From: Bacteroidota bacterium
GTDB taxonomy: Bacteria > Bacteroidota > Bacteroidia > UBA8524
Assembly (NCBI GenBank): GCA_008933805.1
Contig: WBUH01000001.1
Span: forward strand, 186,001-250,000
Length of the DNA: 64,000 nt
Direction: 5' to 3'
Below the pieces are notes generated by a model. The model had not been told where the DNA came from, ran no database searches, and was given only the letters and a program-made list of their open reading frames with translations. Position numbers and translations under genes: made by a program. Of the stretch, positions 26,808 through 35,959 are shown one piece after another (position 1 is the stretch's first letter; each line of letters opens with the position of its first letter).

Positions 26808-28193
26808 ATGACCTTAATAAAATCTATTTCAGGAATAAGGGGGACGATAGGAGGCAAAGCAGGCGATGGCTTAACTCCGGGTGATGTTGTGAAGTTTACT
26901 GCTGCGTATGCAACTTGGCTAAAAACAAAAACCGATAACAGGAAGGTTGTAATTGGTCGTGATGCGCGTATATCGGGCGAGATGGTGAACCACCTTGTGG
27001 TGGGAACCTTGCTTGGGCTGGGTTTTGATGTTTTGGATTTGGGATTAAGCACCACACCTACGGTTGAGATTGCTGTACCCGATGAAAATGCTGCAGGTGG
27101 TATTATACTTACTGCCAGCCACAACCCTAAGCAGTGGAACGCATTGAAATTGCTGAATGAGAAGGGTGAATTTATATCTGCCGAAGATGGTGCCGAATTA
27201 CTTGCTATTGCTGAAGAAGCAGCGATTGAGTATGCCACGGTGGATGATATTGGTTCATATAGTAAAGACGACACGTACATTGATAAGCATATAGAAAAAA
27301 TACTTGCCCTGCCGCTGGTAGATGTAAAAGCCATTAAAGCTAAAAACTTTAAAATAGTGGTGGATGCTGTAAACAGCACCGGCGGTATTGCAGTGCCTAA
27401 GTTGCTACACGCTTTGGGTGTGAAGGAGGTAATAGAAATATTCTGTACCCCTGACGGTAAGTTTCCGCACAACCCTGAGCCTTTGCCCGAGCATTTGAGT
27501 GCTATTTGCGGTGAGGTGAAGTTTCATAAAGCTGACTTGGGTATTGTTGTTGACCCTGATGTTGACCGCCTTGCATTGGTAAGCGAAGACGGCAGCACTT
27601 TTGGCGAAGAATATACCTTGGTGGCTGTGGCTGATTACGTGCTTAAAAGCGTTAAAGGCAATACGGTATCAAACCTTTCATCATCGCGTGCGTTGCGTGA
27701 TGTGACCGAGAAGCACGGCGGTAAATACTTTGCGAGTGCTGTAGGTGAGGTGAACGTGGTGAAGATAATGAAGGAAGAAAACGCTGTAATTGGCGGTGAG
27801 GGTAACGGAGGTATTATATATCCTGAGTTGCACTACGGCCGTGATGCGTTGGTGGGTATAGCCCTATTCCTTTCACACCTTGCCAAGTTTGATAAAATGG
27901 CTTCGATACTACGCAATACCTATCCTGATTATCACATCTCTAAAAATAAAATCCAGTTGACGGATGATATTGATTTGGATGCTGTGATGAAAAAGGTGCG
28001 CGAGAAATACAAAGCACAACCTGTGAACTTGATTGACGGGTTGAAAATTGAATTTGATAACGAGTGGGTTCACCTTCGTAAATCAAATACAGAGCCTATC
28101 ATCCGTATATATTCTGAAAGCCAAAGCGAAAACACTGCAAACGCGCTGGCACAGAAGATTATGAACGATATTAAAGAGATTTTGAAGGCGTAA
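26808..28193 (+). CDS. glmM: Phosphoglucosamine mutase
   Basis: This enzyme converts glucosamine-6-phosphate to glucosamine-1-phosphate for UDP-GlcNAc and peptidoglycan synthesis. It is 461 residues, an alpha-D-phosphohexomutase. The phosphoserine is S104 in LTASHNPKQWNALK, the metal loop is VDPDVDRLALV, the sugar-specificity loop is GEGNGGIIYP and the phosphate-binding loop RKSNTEPIIRIY. A phosphomannomutase role is possible by family, but this Bacteroidota type is usually GlmM. TACCTTTG at 26786-26793 is a -7-like box 14 bp before the ATG. Confidence 0.9.
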   Translation: MTLIKSISGIRGTIGGKAGDGLTPGDVVKFTAAYATWLKTKTDNRKVVIGRDARISGEMVNHLVVGTLLGLGFDVLDLGLSTTPTVEIAVPDENAAGGIILTASHNPKQWNALKLLNEKGEFISAEDGAELLAIAEEAAIEYATVDDIGSYSKDDTYIDKHIEKILALPLVDVKAIKAKNFKIVVDAVNSTGGIAVPKLLHALGVKEVIEIFCTPDGKFPHNPEPLPEHLSAICGEVKFHKADLGIVVDPDVDRLALVSEDGSTFGEEYTLVAVADYVLKSVKGNTVSNLSSSRALRDVTEKHGGKYFASAVGEVNVVKIMKEENAVIGGEGNGGIIYPELHYGRDALVGIALFLSHLAKFDKMASILRNTYPDYHISKNKIQLTDDIDLDAVMKKVREKYKAQPVNLIDGLKIEFDNEWVHLRKSNTEPIIRIYSESQSENTANALAQKIMNDIKEILKA

Positions 28194-28245
28194 TAATTTC
28201 AAACTCACAAGTAACAGATACTATAAAATAACAGATAACTGAACG

Positions 28246-29349
28246 ATGGCATTACAATGCGGTATAGTTGGGCTACCCAACGTAGGTAAATCAACCCTTT
28301 TTAATTGCTTGAGCAATGCAAAGGCGCAGGCAGCAAACTTTCCTTTTTGTACTATAGAGCCTAACGTGGGTGTGATTACAGTACCCGATGAAAGGTTAAA
28401 TGAACTTGCAAAGTTGGTAGACCCGCAGCGCATTGTTCCTACAACGGTAGAGATTGTTGACATTGCAGGTCTTGTAAAAGGTGCCAGCAAAGGCGAGGGA
28501 CTGGGAAACCAGTTTTTGGGCAACATCCGTACTACCGATGCTATTATACACGTGGTGCGCTGCTTTGATGATGACAACGTGATACACGTTGACGGCAGTG
28601 TTGACCCCGTGCGCGATAAAGAAATTATTGATACTGAGCTGCAACTGAAAGACCTTGATACCGTTGACAAACGATTGGCTAAAGTTGCTAAACAAGCCAA
28701 AACAGGCGGCGACCCATTGGCGAAGAAAGAAGCTGATTTATTGGAACGTATCAAAGAGGTGTTGGAGCAAGGAAAATCAGCAAGGGTGGTTGAGCCTCAA
28801 AACGAAGACGAGAAGCGTTTGTTGAAAGAGTTTCAACTACTAACCAGCAAGCCGATATTGTATGTGTGCAATGTGGATGAAGGCAGTGTTGTAAACGGAA
28901 ACCATCATACTGAACGCTTTAAAGCATCCGTAGCTGAAGAAAGAGCTGAGGTTTTGATTATCAGTGCTGCCATAGAGGCTGATATTGCCCAGCTTGAAAG
29001 CTTTGATGACCGTATGGCGTTTTTGAACGATTTAGGCTTGCAAGAATCAGGTGTGGCTAAGTTGATTAAAGCCGCCTATCGCTTGTTGGATTTGATTACC
29101 TACTTTACTGCCGGTGTGCAAGAAGTGCGTGCTTGGACAATTACCGAGCACACCAAAGCACCCCAAGCAGCAGCTGTAATACATACCGATTTTGAAAAAG
29201 GGTTTATCCGCGCGGAGGTGATACACTACCAAGATTACATTACACTGGGCAGTGAAGCTGCTTGCCGTGATGCCGGTAAACTAAACGTTGAGGGTAAAGA
29301 ATATGTAGTGCAAGACGGAGACGTGATGCACTTTAGGTTTAACGTGTAA
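28246..29349 (+). CDS. ychF: YchF/OLA1-family ATPase
   Basis: This is a ribosome-associated P-loop protein of the Obg branch that hydrolyses ATP, 367 residues. P-loop GLPNVGKSTLF is at 8-18 and DIAGLVKGASKGEGLGNQFL is the switch region. The NKxD specificity motif is replaced by NVDEG, which explains ATP preference. A coiled-coil arm follows near 130-200, and the TGS domain fills the C-terminal ~85 residues, ending GDVMHFRFNV. It modulates translation and oxidative-stress responses. The gene starts 52 bp after glmM and ends before a strong terminator. Confidence 0.97.
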   Translation: MALQCGIVGLPNVGKSTLFNCLSNAKAQAANFPFCTIEPNVGVITVPDERLNELAKLVDPQRIVPTTVEIVDIAGLVKGASKGEGLGNQFLGNIRTTDAIIHVVRCFDDDNVIHVDGSVDPVRDKEIIDTELQLKDLDTVDKRLAKVAKQAKTGGDPLAKKEADLLERIKEVLEQGKSARVVEPQNEDEKRLLKEFQLLTSKPILYVCNVDEGSVVNGNHHTERFKASVAEERAEVLIISAAIEADIAQLESFDDRMAFLNDLGLQESGVAKLIKAAYRLLDLITYFTAGVQEVRAWTITEHTKAPQAAAVIHTDFEKGFIRAEVIHYQDYITLGSEAACRDAGKLNVEGKEYVVQDGDVMHFRFNV

Positions 29350-29373
29350 TCGTTATCCAATATCGTATAAAAG

Positions 29374-29400
29374 AAAAGGACGGCCATTGGCCGTCCTTTT
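29374..29400. terminator. Bidirectional Rho-independent terminator between ychF and carbonic anhydrase
   Basis: A perfect 12-bp stem (AAAAGGACGGCC / GGCCGTCCTTTT) with a 3-nt loop has T-rich tails on both strands. It separates the convergent ychF and carbonic anhydrase genes. Confidence 0.92.
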
Positions 29401-29423
29401 GTATTTCTATGTAAAGTAAAGTA

Positions 29424-30047
29424 TTATTCAAAAAAGGTTACCCTGCCGTCTTCAATATCATGCAGGCCGCCTATAATTTTTATTTTCCCCTCTTTTTCCA
29501 TGTTAGCCAGTATCGGGCTCTCTTTACGGATGCGTTCAATCGTGTGGTGAACATTTAGTTCGGTTACGTTGGTCACAAACTCTTTGTTGCTGCCGGTACG
29601 GTTTTCAGTGCTTTTAGTTTCCATATCAATAGCGGGTTGCACCTTTTTTAGCAAGGTGGTAAGGTTGCCCATTTCAACATGGTTGCATGCACCGATAATA
29701 GCACCGCACTTAGAGTGGCCTAGTACAACAATTAACTTTGAACCGGCTACGTTGGTAGCAAACTCCATGCTGCCCAAAATATCATCGTTCAAAATGTTTC
29801 CGGCAATCCTGATGCTAAACACATCCCCTAAGCCTTGGTCAAATATCAGTTCCACCGACGTGCGAGAGTCGATGCAGCTTAATATTGTGGCAAAAGGGTA
29901 CTGTCCGTCAGAAGTTTCGTTTACTTGTTGAAGCAGGTTACGGTTGGCTTTTAAGTTTTTTACAAACCTGTCGTTACCTTCCTTCAAAAACTCAATGGCC
30001 ATGTCCGGCGTCAGTTTAGCTTGTGTTTCTTTAGAGTGTGTTCTCAT
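29424..30047 (-). CDS. Beta-class carbonic anhydrase
   Basis: This zinc enzyme interconverts CO2 and bicarbonate; it is 207 residues and has no signal peptide. Zinc ligands are C58 in ILSCIDSRTS, H111 and C114 in GHSKCGAI; D60-R62 is the conserved gating dyad. It is the second gene of a two-gene operon, 22 bp downstream of the bestrophin-like channel gene, which suggests coupled handling of bicarbonate. A divergent TetR-family gene and palindromes in the shared promoter region suggest the pair is regulated. Confidence 0.95.
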   Translation of the reverse strand: MRTHSKETQAKLTPDMAIEFLKEGNDRFVKNLKANRNLLQQVNETSDGQYPFATILSCIDSRTSVELIFDQGLGDVFSIRIAGNILNDDILGSMEFATNVAGSKLIVVLGHSKCGAIIGACNHVEMGNLTTLLKKVQPAIDMETKSTENRTGSNKEFVTNVTELNVHHTIERIRKESPILANMEKEGKIKIIGGLHDIEDGRVTFFE

Positions 30048-30069
30048 TGTATTACTAAATATTAAGGGG

Positions 30070-30966
30070 TTACATACTGTAAAAACTTTCAGGCTTTAGG
30101 GGTTGGGGTACATTTTCCTCGCCAATAAGCTGAAGTATATTTATCTCTATCGTTCTTGATATAGTACTCATTGCTGTATCCGTCGGTTTGTTTTCAAACG
30201 GGTCTTGCATGTATGTGGCACTACGTTCTAACAAAAAGAAACCAACCGATATTACCAACAGAATCAGTATTTCAAAATGTAAGGGAACATCTTTTAAAGA
30301 TATTGAAAGAAACACAACAAATATGTAAATAATGAAGTGCAGGAAAATGCGGTACGTTACCGGAAATACAGTGTTCTTTATCCTTTCTGCACCTCCCATA
30401 GCGTCGCAAAGGCGCACCAGTGTACTATCCAGTTGCAATTGGGCAAATAGTTCAAGTTTGTTATGTTGTTTCAATCGGCTCAAATCCTCCCTGTGTTGCT
30501 GCATTAATGCCAAGGGTTTGTTGTTGTGCTTGTTGAGGTAAGCAAAATCGTCTTCGTTCAAAAATTTCTGAAGTCCCACTTGGGGCATATTATAACCGCG
30601 CAGTGATTGTGAGAGCGCGTAGCACCAAGCTATTTGCCTAAGTGCCATTTTTTTGATTGTTTCCTTTTCGTCAGTATTCACCAGCGATTGCAATTGCATT
30701 ACAAAACTGCGCGAATCGTTTACGATACTACCCCATAATTTGCGGGCTTCCCACCATCGGTCATACGATTGATTAAGCTTAAACGACAGCAGTATAGAGA
30801 TGGCCGTACCCATTATGGCAGTGATTGCCAAAGGAATGTCAGGTAAGGCTTCTATATAGTGTTTTTTGAGCAGCGAAACCGTTGTTGCTAATGCTATAAC
30901 AAACAACGCCTCGTACTTAACCTTGTGTACTACATAAAGTACCGGTATGTTTTTGTTTAAAAGCAT
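30070..30966 (-). CDS. Bestrophin-family ion channel protein
   Basis: This is a member of the bestrophin/UPF0187 family of membrane channels, about 298 residues from the ATG at 30966. Four hydrophobic segments are visible: near 15-35 and 42-60, and the pair YRIFLHFIIYIFVVFLSI and LHFEILILLVISVGFFLLE. Between them lies a long helical cytoplasmic region with the family segment NQSYDRWWEARKLWGS, and FENKPTDTAMS near the end. Family members conduct chloride, bicarbonate or cations. Its operon partner is a beta-carbonic anhydrase, favouring bicarbonate as the permeant ion here; that is inference. Confidence 0.9.
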   Translation of the reverse strand: MLLNKNIPVLYVVHKVKYEALFVIALATTVSLLKKHYIEALPDIPLAITAIMGTAISILLSFKLNQSYDRWWEARKLWGSIVNDSRSFVMQLQSLVNTDEKETIKKMALRQIAWCYALSQSLRGYNMPQVGLQKFLNEDDFAYLNKHNNKPLALMQQHREDLSRLKQHNKLELFAQLQLDSTLVRLCDAMGGAERIKNTVFPVTYRIFLHFIIYIFVVFLSISLKDVPLHFEILILLVISVGFFLLERSATYMQDPFENKPTDTAMSTISRTIEINILQLIGEENVPQPLKPESFYSM

Positions 30967-30986
30967 AAGTATTTCGTTTTTGAACA

Positions 30987-31015
30987 AATACTATACCAAA
31001 TAATAGTATTACTAT
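30987..31015. promoter_or_regulatory. Palindromes between bestrophin and tetR genes; putative TetR operator
   Basis: ATAGTA-T-TACTAT at 31003-31015 is a perfect 13-bp palindrome. AATACTAT at 30987-30994 forms a second inverted repeat with ATAGTATT at 31003-31010, giving three related half-sites. They lie between the bestrophin ATG at 30966 and the TetR promoter, where a local TetR regulator would be expected to bind. Confidence 0.55.
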
Positions 31016-31024
31016 CATTTTTGA

Positions 31025-31056
31025 TTGCTTTATTTTGATATTAGAAGTTACCTTTG
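31025..31056 (+). promoter_or_regulatory. Promoter of the TetR-family gene
   Basis: TTG at 31025-31027, a 21-bp spacer and TACCTTTG at 31049-31056 match the Bacteroidota promoter pattern. The predicted start site is ~15 bp before the ATG at 31078. The putative operator palindromes lie just upstream. Confidence 0.6.
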
Positions 31057-31077
31057 TAATGTAAAAGTTAGTTTGTA

Positions 31078-31758
31078 ATGGAGTTTCATGTTAGCTTTAA
31101 GTTGAATGAGCATATCTATTTGAAAGACCCTGAAAGCAGTGAGTTGGGTAGGCAGATAGTGAAACATGGCATTGATTTAATTTATGAACTGGGCTTTGAA
31201 AACTTTACGTTTAAGAAGCTGGCGGCTGCTATAAAAACTACCGAAGCAACCGTTTACCGGTACTTTGAAAACAAGCACAGGTTGCTGCTTTATATTCTTA
31301 ACTGGTATTGGAGTTACTTGGATTATATAGTGAATTACCAGATAACAAATGTGGCGGGAACGTCTGAAAAGCTATCGCTGATAATAAAACTACTTACCCA
31401 CGAATTGCCTGCCAGCGTGGGACCACTTGACTATAACAAAAAGTACCTGAATGAGATTGTGATTGCTGAAAGCAGTAAGGTGTATTTAGTAAAAGAGGTG
31501 AACGAGATAAACAAAGGGCAGGTGTTTAAACCTTATAAAGAACTTTGTGCTACCATTGCAGCCGCTATAACGGCATATAACCCCGATTATAAATTTCCGC
31601 GTTCGCTAAGCAGCACGTTGATAGAGGCATCGCATCAGCAGCAATTTTTTATGGAACATTTGCCAAAACTCACCGATGCAGGCGAAGGGGAACGTGAGAC
31701 ATTTGCAGCCTCGTTTTTAACCGATTTGATTTTTAAGACATTAAACGCTTCTAAGTAA
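31078..31758 (+). CDS. TetR/AcrR-family transcriptional regulator
   Basis: This is a 226-residue DNA-binding regulator. The N-terminal helix-turn-helix is clear near residues 28-72: LIYELGFENFTFKKLAAAIK followed by TTEATVYRYFENKHRLLLYIL. The C-terminal ~150 residues are a helical ligand-binding and dimerisation domain unlike any I can name. It is divergent from the bestrophin/carbonic anhydrase operon, with a 111-bp intergenic region containing palindromes, so that operon is the likely target, together with its own gene. Confidence 0.93.
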   Translation: MEFHVSFKLNEHIYLKDPESSELGRQIVKHGIDLIYELGFENFTFKKLAAAIKTTEATVYRYFENKHRLLLYILNWYWSYLDYIVNYQITNVAGTSEKLSLIIKLLTHELPASVGPLDYNKKYLNEIVIAESSKVYLVKEVNEINKGQVFKPYKELCATIAAAITAYNPDYKFPRSLSSTLIEASHQQQFFMEHLPKLTDAGEGERETFAASFLTDLIFKTLNASK

Positions 31759-31780
31759 GGATAACTTAGGCCGACTGTTT

Positions 31781-32842
31781 TTATACAGTTTGGGTAAATC
31801 GTTTGGCATCTACCTCAATATCTAACTCACCGTTTTCGAAAAGGTAATCGGCAAATTGATTTGCAAAAAACGGTGCCAACATTACCCCGCGCGAACCTAA
31901 CCCGTTAAAAACTCCAATTTGCGGATGTTGATGGTGTAGACCCACCACCGGACGGCGGCCTACCACAGCGGGTCTAACGGCGGCTTTGTGTTCAATAATG
32001 GTGTAAGGTACGTTTATCAGTTCGTTTAACTTTTCAATCAACTCAGTCTTTGCAGGTTCTGTGATTGTATTCTCCAAATCACCCCAACGATAGGTTGAGC
32101 CTACTTTATACAAGTTATTCCCAAGGGGAACAATAAACACCCCTTTGTTTACTATGGCTTCGTTTTCGGGGAGTTGTGCTTCAATCACAAATACTTCGCC
32201 TTTGGCCGGTGAAAACGGAATGTGATTCCACCAAGGGTTAAAACGCGCATACAGCCCTTCGCAAAAAATAATCTTATCGGCACTGTTGCCCTTGTATTCA
32301 ACACTACCAGCCTTCAATTCTAATGCGTTGTAGTCAAAGGTATCGGGCAAGTACCCGCCTAAGCTTTCAAAATACTGTGCTGATGAGGCTAAGTAAGTAT
32401 TTACGTTTACGTTGCCGCAATCAAGTATCGGGGCTGAACCGTGGGGAGCATTGTATGCTTGTGTATCTATGCCTGTAAATATTTCAGGGGAAAGAAATTG
32501 CTCCACATCGGGGTTGTGTAGTTTGCCGCGCCAATGGTTCACATCCCCCTCGTTTGAGAATACCTTGTAATATGGGCGGGGATGAAAAAAACTGGCCTCT
32601 AAACGTTGCTCAATAACGGGATAAAAAGTTTTGTTAAACGCCAGTAGGGTAGGGGCGATGTAGCTTTGGGTATATTTCTTAAACACCACAGGATTCCAAA
32701 CTCCTGCCGCAACTTTTGATGAAGTGATTTCACGGGGTTCATCAATTACCAGTACGGTTTTGCCCCGTTGCAAAAAAATATGGGCAAGGGTGGTACCAGC
32801 CAACCCTTGCCCAACAATTATAAAATCGAAATTTCTTATCAA
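31781..32842 (-). CDS. FAD-dependent oxidoreductase of the D-amino acid oxidase family
   Basis: This is a 353-residue flavoprotein of the DAO fold. The FAD motif is GQGLAG at 11-16 in FDFIIVGQGLAGTTLAH; the ribose-binding acidic residue follows in VLVIDEP. The C-terminal FAD contact is GVFNGLGSRGVMLAPF, typical of glycine/D-amino acid oxidase-like proteins and of the MnmC C-terminal domain. Substrate is unknown. The start must be TTG at 32842 because the FAD motif begins at residue 11 and no earlier ATG exists; TTG overlaps the upstream gene's TGA stop, so translation is coupled. Confidence 0.87.
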   Translation of the reverse strand: MIRNFDFIIVGQGLAGTTLAHIFLQRGKTVLVIDEPREITSSKVAAGVWNPVVFKKYTQSYIAPTLLAFNKTFYPVIEQRLEASFFHPRPYYKVFSNEGDVNHWRGKLHNPDVEQFLSPEIFTGIDTQAYNAPHGSAPILDCGNVNVNTYLASSAQYFESLGGYLPDTFDYNALELKAGSVEYKGNSADKIIFCEGLYARFNPWWNHIPFSPAKGEVFVIEAQLPENEAIVNKGVFIVPLGNNLYKVGSTYRWGDLENTITEPAKTELIEKLNELINVPYTIIEHKAAVRPAVVGRRPVVGLHHQHPQIGVFNGLGSRGVMLAPFFANQFADYLFENGELDIEVDAKRFTQTV

Positions 32843-33273
32843 GAGAAGCTAAGTGTGGGAGCCGATGATAAATCAAGCGAAAAAGGTTTGTTTTCAGTTT
32901 TGGTTTCAACCTCTTCTGTTGTGTCCTCTTCCTCTTCTTCAAGCTCGGTTTTATCCAGCATATCCAACTTCATTGGTTCAGGCTCAGGTTGTTTGGCTAC
33001 CGGTGCCGGTGCAGCAGGAGCAGTGCGTTTGGCTGCTTTCGCTTGGTTTTGTACTTGGTCGGTTACACCCACTATTTCCAGTTTGGCTTCACGGGCAAAA
33101 ATACCAAAGCCTATCGCTTTCTTAATCTCTGTAATCTGAAGTGTTACTTCAAACTCTTCAACGGTAAAAGGCTTATCCTTCACACTAAACTCAATTTTAT
33201 TATCTAAGCAATAATCAAATATGGTTTGAATGTTTTTACGCTTAATCAATACAACGGGCAATTCGTGGTTCAT
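32839..33273 (-). CDS. Unknown protein with acidic C-terminal tail
   Basis: This is a 144-residue cytoplasmic protein with no recognised family. Residues 1-75 form a compact mixed domain (VVLIKRKNIQTIFDYCLDNK, FEVTLQITEIKKAIGFG). Residues ~80-100 are Ala/Pro-rich (KRTAPAAPAPVAK), and ~105-125 are strongly acidic (ELEEEEEDTTEEVE). It overlaps the downstream FAD oxidoreductase by 4 bp, implying co-expression, though no functional link is obvious. Confidence 0.6.
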   Translation of the reverse strand: MNHELPVVLIKRKNIQTIFDYCLDNKIEFSVKDKPFTVEEFEVTLQITEIKKAIGFGIFAREAKLEIVGVTDQVQNQAKAAKRTAPAAPAPVAKQPEPEPMKLDMLDKTELEEEEEDTTEEVETKTENKPFSLDLSSAPTLSFS

Positions 33274-33444
33274 GTTTACAATAATTAAAGGGTAACAAAA
33301 ATAACCCCCTTGGTCCTAAAAAAGGTGGTGTAAAGCCAGCACTTTTTCACAAGATAATAACAGGGCTATGGATAAGTTTTTTGATGACCGATATCATTTT
33401 TTGCAGGAATGCCGTTGCCGAAATTTGGTTAAATTTTTAACCCG

Positions 33445-33804
33445 ATGGAAACCATAAACATATCAGCAGAATACCCTACTTTGTTTATCAATCACCAAAA
33501 TCTGCAAAGCCAGAAAGCCGAGGCTTATGTGAAAACCAAATACCATTTTGTGAACGTGGTAGATGTGGTGCAGCATAAAGTAACGCCTTTGCAATGGATT
33601 GAGATTTCTCAAAAATGCGGGGTTGCTTTGGGTGATTTGTTTGACCGTACCAATGCACTGTATCAGGAAAAGGTGCACCACACTTCTAATTTTGATGAGA
33701 ATGATTTGGCCCGTATGCTGTCTGAAAATCCTTCGATGATACGAACGCCATTTGTAGTAAAGGATGGTGAATTGAAGTTTTACGAAAGCGCTACCGATTT
33801 ATAA
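33445..33804 (+). CDS. ArsC/Spx-like thioredoxin-fold protein lacking the catalytic Cys
   Basis: This is a 119-residue protein with the general plan of the ArsC/Spx family: an N-terminal strand-helix (PTLFINHQNLQSQKAEAYVK), a central helical region (LQWIEISQKCGVALGDLFDR) and the family's C-terminal MIRTPFVVKDGELKFY segment, equivalent to the RP-VV motif of arsenate reductases. The N-terminal catalytic Cys expected after the first strand is replaced (NHQN), so it should not be an arsenate reductase. It may bind a partner, as Spx does. It converges on the sensor kinase gene, 4 bp apart. Confidence 0.65.
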   Translation: METINISAEYPTLFINHQNLQSQKAEAYVKTKYHFVNVVDVVQHKVTPLQWIEISQKCGVALGDLFDRTNALYQEKVHHTSNFDENDLARMLSENPSMIRTPFVVKDGELKFYESATDL

Positions 33805-33808
33805 GGAC

Positions 33809-35824
33809 TTAAATTGCGGACGTTTTAAACACGGGCAGGGTGATGGTAAACTCAGTCCCCTTACCTTTTTTGCTTTGTACGCTGATAGAGCCGTTGTTTT
33901 TCTCTACAAAGTCTTTGCATATCACCAGTCCTAATCCTGTGCCGGTTTCTCCATCGGTGCCCATCACTGATTTGTTTTTACCGGCCTCAAAAATCGATGG
34001 AAGTTTTTCGGGGTCAATACCCAGTCCGCTATCGCTAACCCATACACTCACGGTATTGGTCTCGATGTTCTTCTTTCCCCCGATTGTGATTTTTCCGCCC
34101 ACCAGTGTAAACTTCAAAGCGTTTGAGATAAGGTTGCGTATCACCGTGCTAATCATTGTGCCGTCAGCATCGGCAAGCAATCCTTCGGGTACTTGGTTTA
34201 AAACAATAATGTCTTTTGCTTTCGCCTTTAGGTAATACAATTTGATATTAGACTCGGTAATTGCGTGTAAATCAATCTTGTCTTTTAAAAACGCGGTATC
34301 GCCGTATTGAGCTTTTGCCCACAACAGTAAATTATCCAGCAGGTTAAACGATTGTTTTGAGGCATCTTTAAGCATTGCAATGGTTTCATCGTTTCTCAGT
34401 CCCTCTTCATGTCCCATCATTTCGGCAAGTTGGCTCACATTGGCAAGTGGGCCCCGCAAGTCGTGGGCAATCACACTAAAAATCTTGTCTTTAGTTTTAT
34501 TCATTTCCTCCAGTTGCCCTTTTTGCGACTCAAGGGTTTTGCGTTGCTCGTCTATTTCCTTAGTACGCTCTTCAACCCTCAGGCTCAATAAGGCATTTTG
34601 CTGGGTTGCCAGTTCGCGGTTCTCGCGCATGCTGTCATAGCTTTGTTTCAGTGCGTTTTCTTTCTCAGTCCTTAAAATGTTAATCCTGTCGGCTAATGCT
34701 AAGGATAACAACACCATATCCATGGCAGAGCCTATTTGCCATGCGTGTGAAAGGTAGTAGGTATATGGTACTGCGCCTACACGTTGTAAAATGGTGATTA
34801 TACCGCCAATAAGGAAGAACGTCCACGCAAGCATGAAAAACCTTGCAGATTTGAACCCACTGCTGTACGAAATGTAACCGGCTATGAGCATAATACAGCT
34901 ACCTGCAAATACAAGTGCTTGCACTAGGTAGTTGGCTATTGTGTGAAAGCCCAACCAGTCGAGAGGAAAAACCAACAGGTTGATAACTACCATAACTTTT
35001 AATACCCGGTCAACCTTAGGCAATCGGGTTTCAAGTTGCAAAAACACCATTGCAAACAGGGTTGAAAAAATGCCCAATGCAAAAAACGACGGCTCATAAA
35101 TATTAATCCAAGGAGTATGGGGCCATGCTAATAAAAACAGGTAACCGCCAATGTGTAAGGTGATAATGGCAGTGGCTATGATGTGAAGGATGTAATACAG
35201 GTACACCTTGTCTCGCAACGAAAACCAAAGGAAAAAGGTGTATAGAATAATAAGGATGGCAAAACCAATGTACGTACCCTGTATAAGATTTTCAGTCAAC
35301 CGGTCGGCGTGTAGCGTGTTGTATGATTTAAGGATAACAGGCAATACAATGCTGTATGAGCCTTTTACTCTTAAGTAGTAATCGTAGGTTCCTTTTAATA
35401 GTTTAAATTTAGGAAGATTTCCTTCTAAGTCACGTGTATTGATGCTACTTAGTGAGCCGGCATGCTTTTTTGCTACCGGTTTTCCGGATTCATCAAAAAT
35501 GTACAGCTCAATGGTATCCATCATGGGATAGCCCAATTGAAGGAATACGGCATCGTCGGTACTTACAAATATTTTTGCTTTAAGCCATATTGCCGATTTT
35601 GTTCCTGAAAAGGAAGGCACCTCATGTAAGTTGCGTTTAAACAATAAGGGGGTAGCGGCAATATGCTCAATAGGCATATTACCCGAAACGTCTTCGAACA
35701 ATTGCATCCGAGGACCAAGAAGATCCCCTTCTGTTTTATCGTCAAAAACAATTACCGATTGTGCTTGCACAGCTATGCTTGCAAACCAAACTAAGAGTAG
35801 TGTGTATAAAAACCTTGCCGACAA
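33809..35824 (-). CDS. 7TM-DISM sensor histidine kinase
   Basis: This is a 671-residue membrane sensor kinase. A signal peptide (ASIAVQAQ) precedes a periplasmic 7TMR-DISMED2 beta-sandwich at ~25-170, which in the family binds carbohydrates or other ligands. Seven membrane helices span ~180-390, followed by a coiled coil and HisKA with the phospho-His in FSVIAHDLRGPLANVSQ. The HATPase domain has N box NLISNALKF, DSGLGIDPEKL and GTGLGLVICKDF. No response regulator gene is adjacent. The start is TTG at 35824; it is the only start that preserves the signal peptide. Confidence 0.93.
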   Translation of the reverse strand: MSARFLYTLLLVWFASIAVQAQSVIVFDDKTEGDLLGPRMQLFEDVSGNMPIEHIAATPLLFKRNLHEVPSFSGTKSAIWLKAKIFVSTDDAVFLQLGYPMMDTIELYIFDESGKPVAKKHAGSLSSINTRDLEGNLPKFKLLKGTYDYYLRVKGSYSIVLPVILKSYNTLHADRLTENLIQGTYIGFAILIILYTFFLWFSLRDKVYLYYILHIIATAIITLHIGGYLFLLAWPHTPWINIYEPSFFALGIFSTLFAMVFLQLETRLPKVDRVLKVMVVINLLVFPLDWLGFHTIANYLVQALVFAGSCIMLIAGYISYSSGFKSARFFMLAWTFFLIGGIITILQRVGAVPYTYYLSHAWQIGSAMDMVLLSLALADRINILRTEKENALKQSYDSMRENRELATQQNALLSLRVEERTKEIDEQRKTLESQKGQLEEMNKTKDKIFSVIAHDLRGPLANVSQLAEMMGHEEGLRNDETIAMLKDASKQSFNLLDNLLLWAKAQYGDTAFLKDKIDLHAITESNIKLYYLKAKAKDIIVLNQVPEGLLADADGTMISTVIRNLISNALKFTLVGGKITIGGKKNIETNTVSVWVSDSGLGIDPEKLPSIFEAGKNKSVMGTDGETGTGLGLVICKDFVEKNNGSISVQSKKGKGTEFTITLPVFKTSAI

Positions 35825-35959
35825 GGAGTAAACTTATCTTAAACACAAAAATATAATTTTTGAATGCAAGAACACACTAAATGGATTATTGTAACCGCTT
35901 TATTATTTTAACAATCACACTTGCACTACAAATGGTTTTATGAGTTATATTATCGGCGT

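Noticed and set aside
30967-30987. TTG start at 30987 for the bestrophin gene
   Set aside because: The ATG at 30966 fits the family N-terminus and leaves the palindromes outside the coding region.
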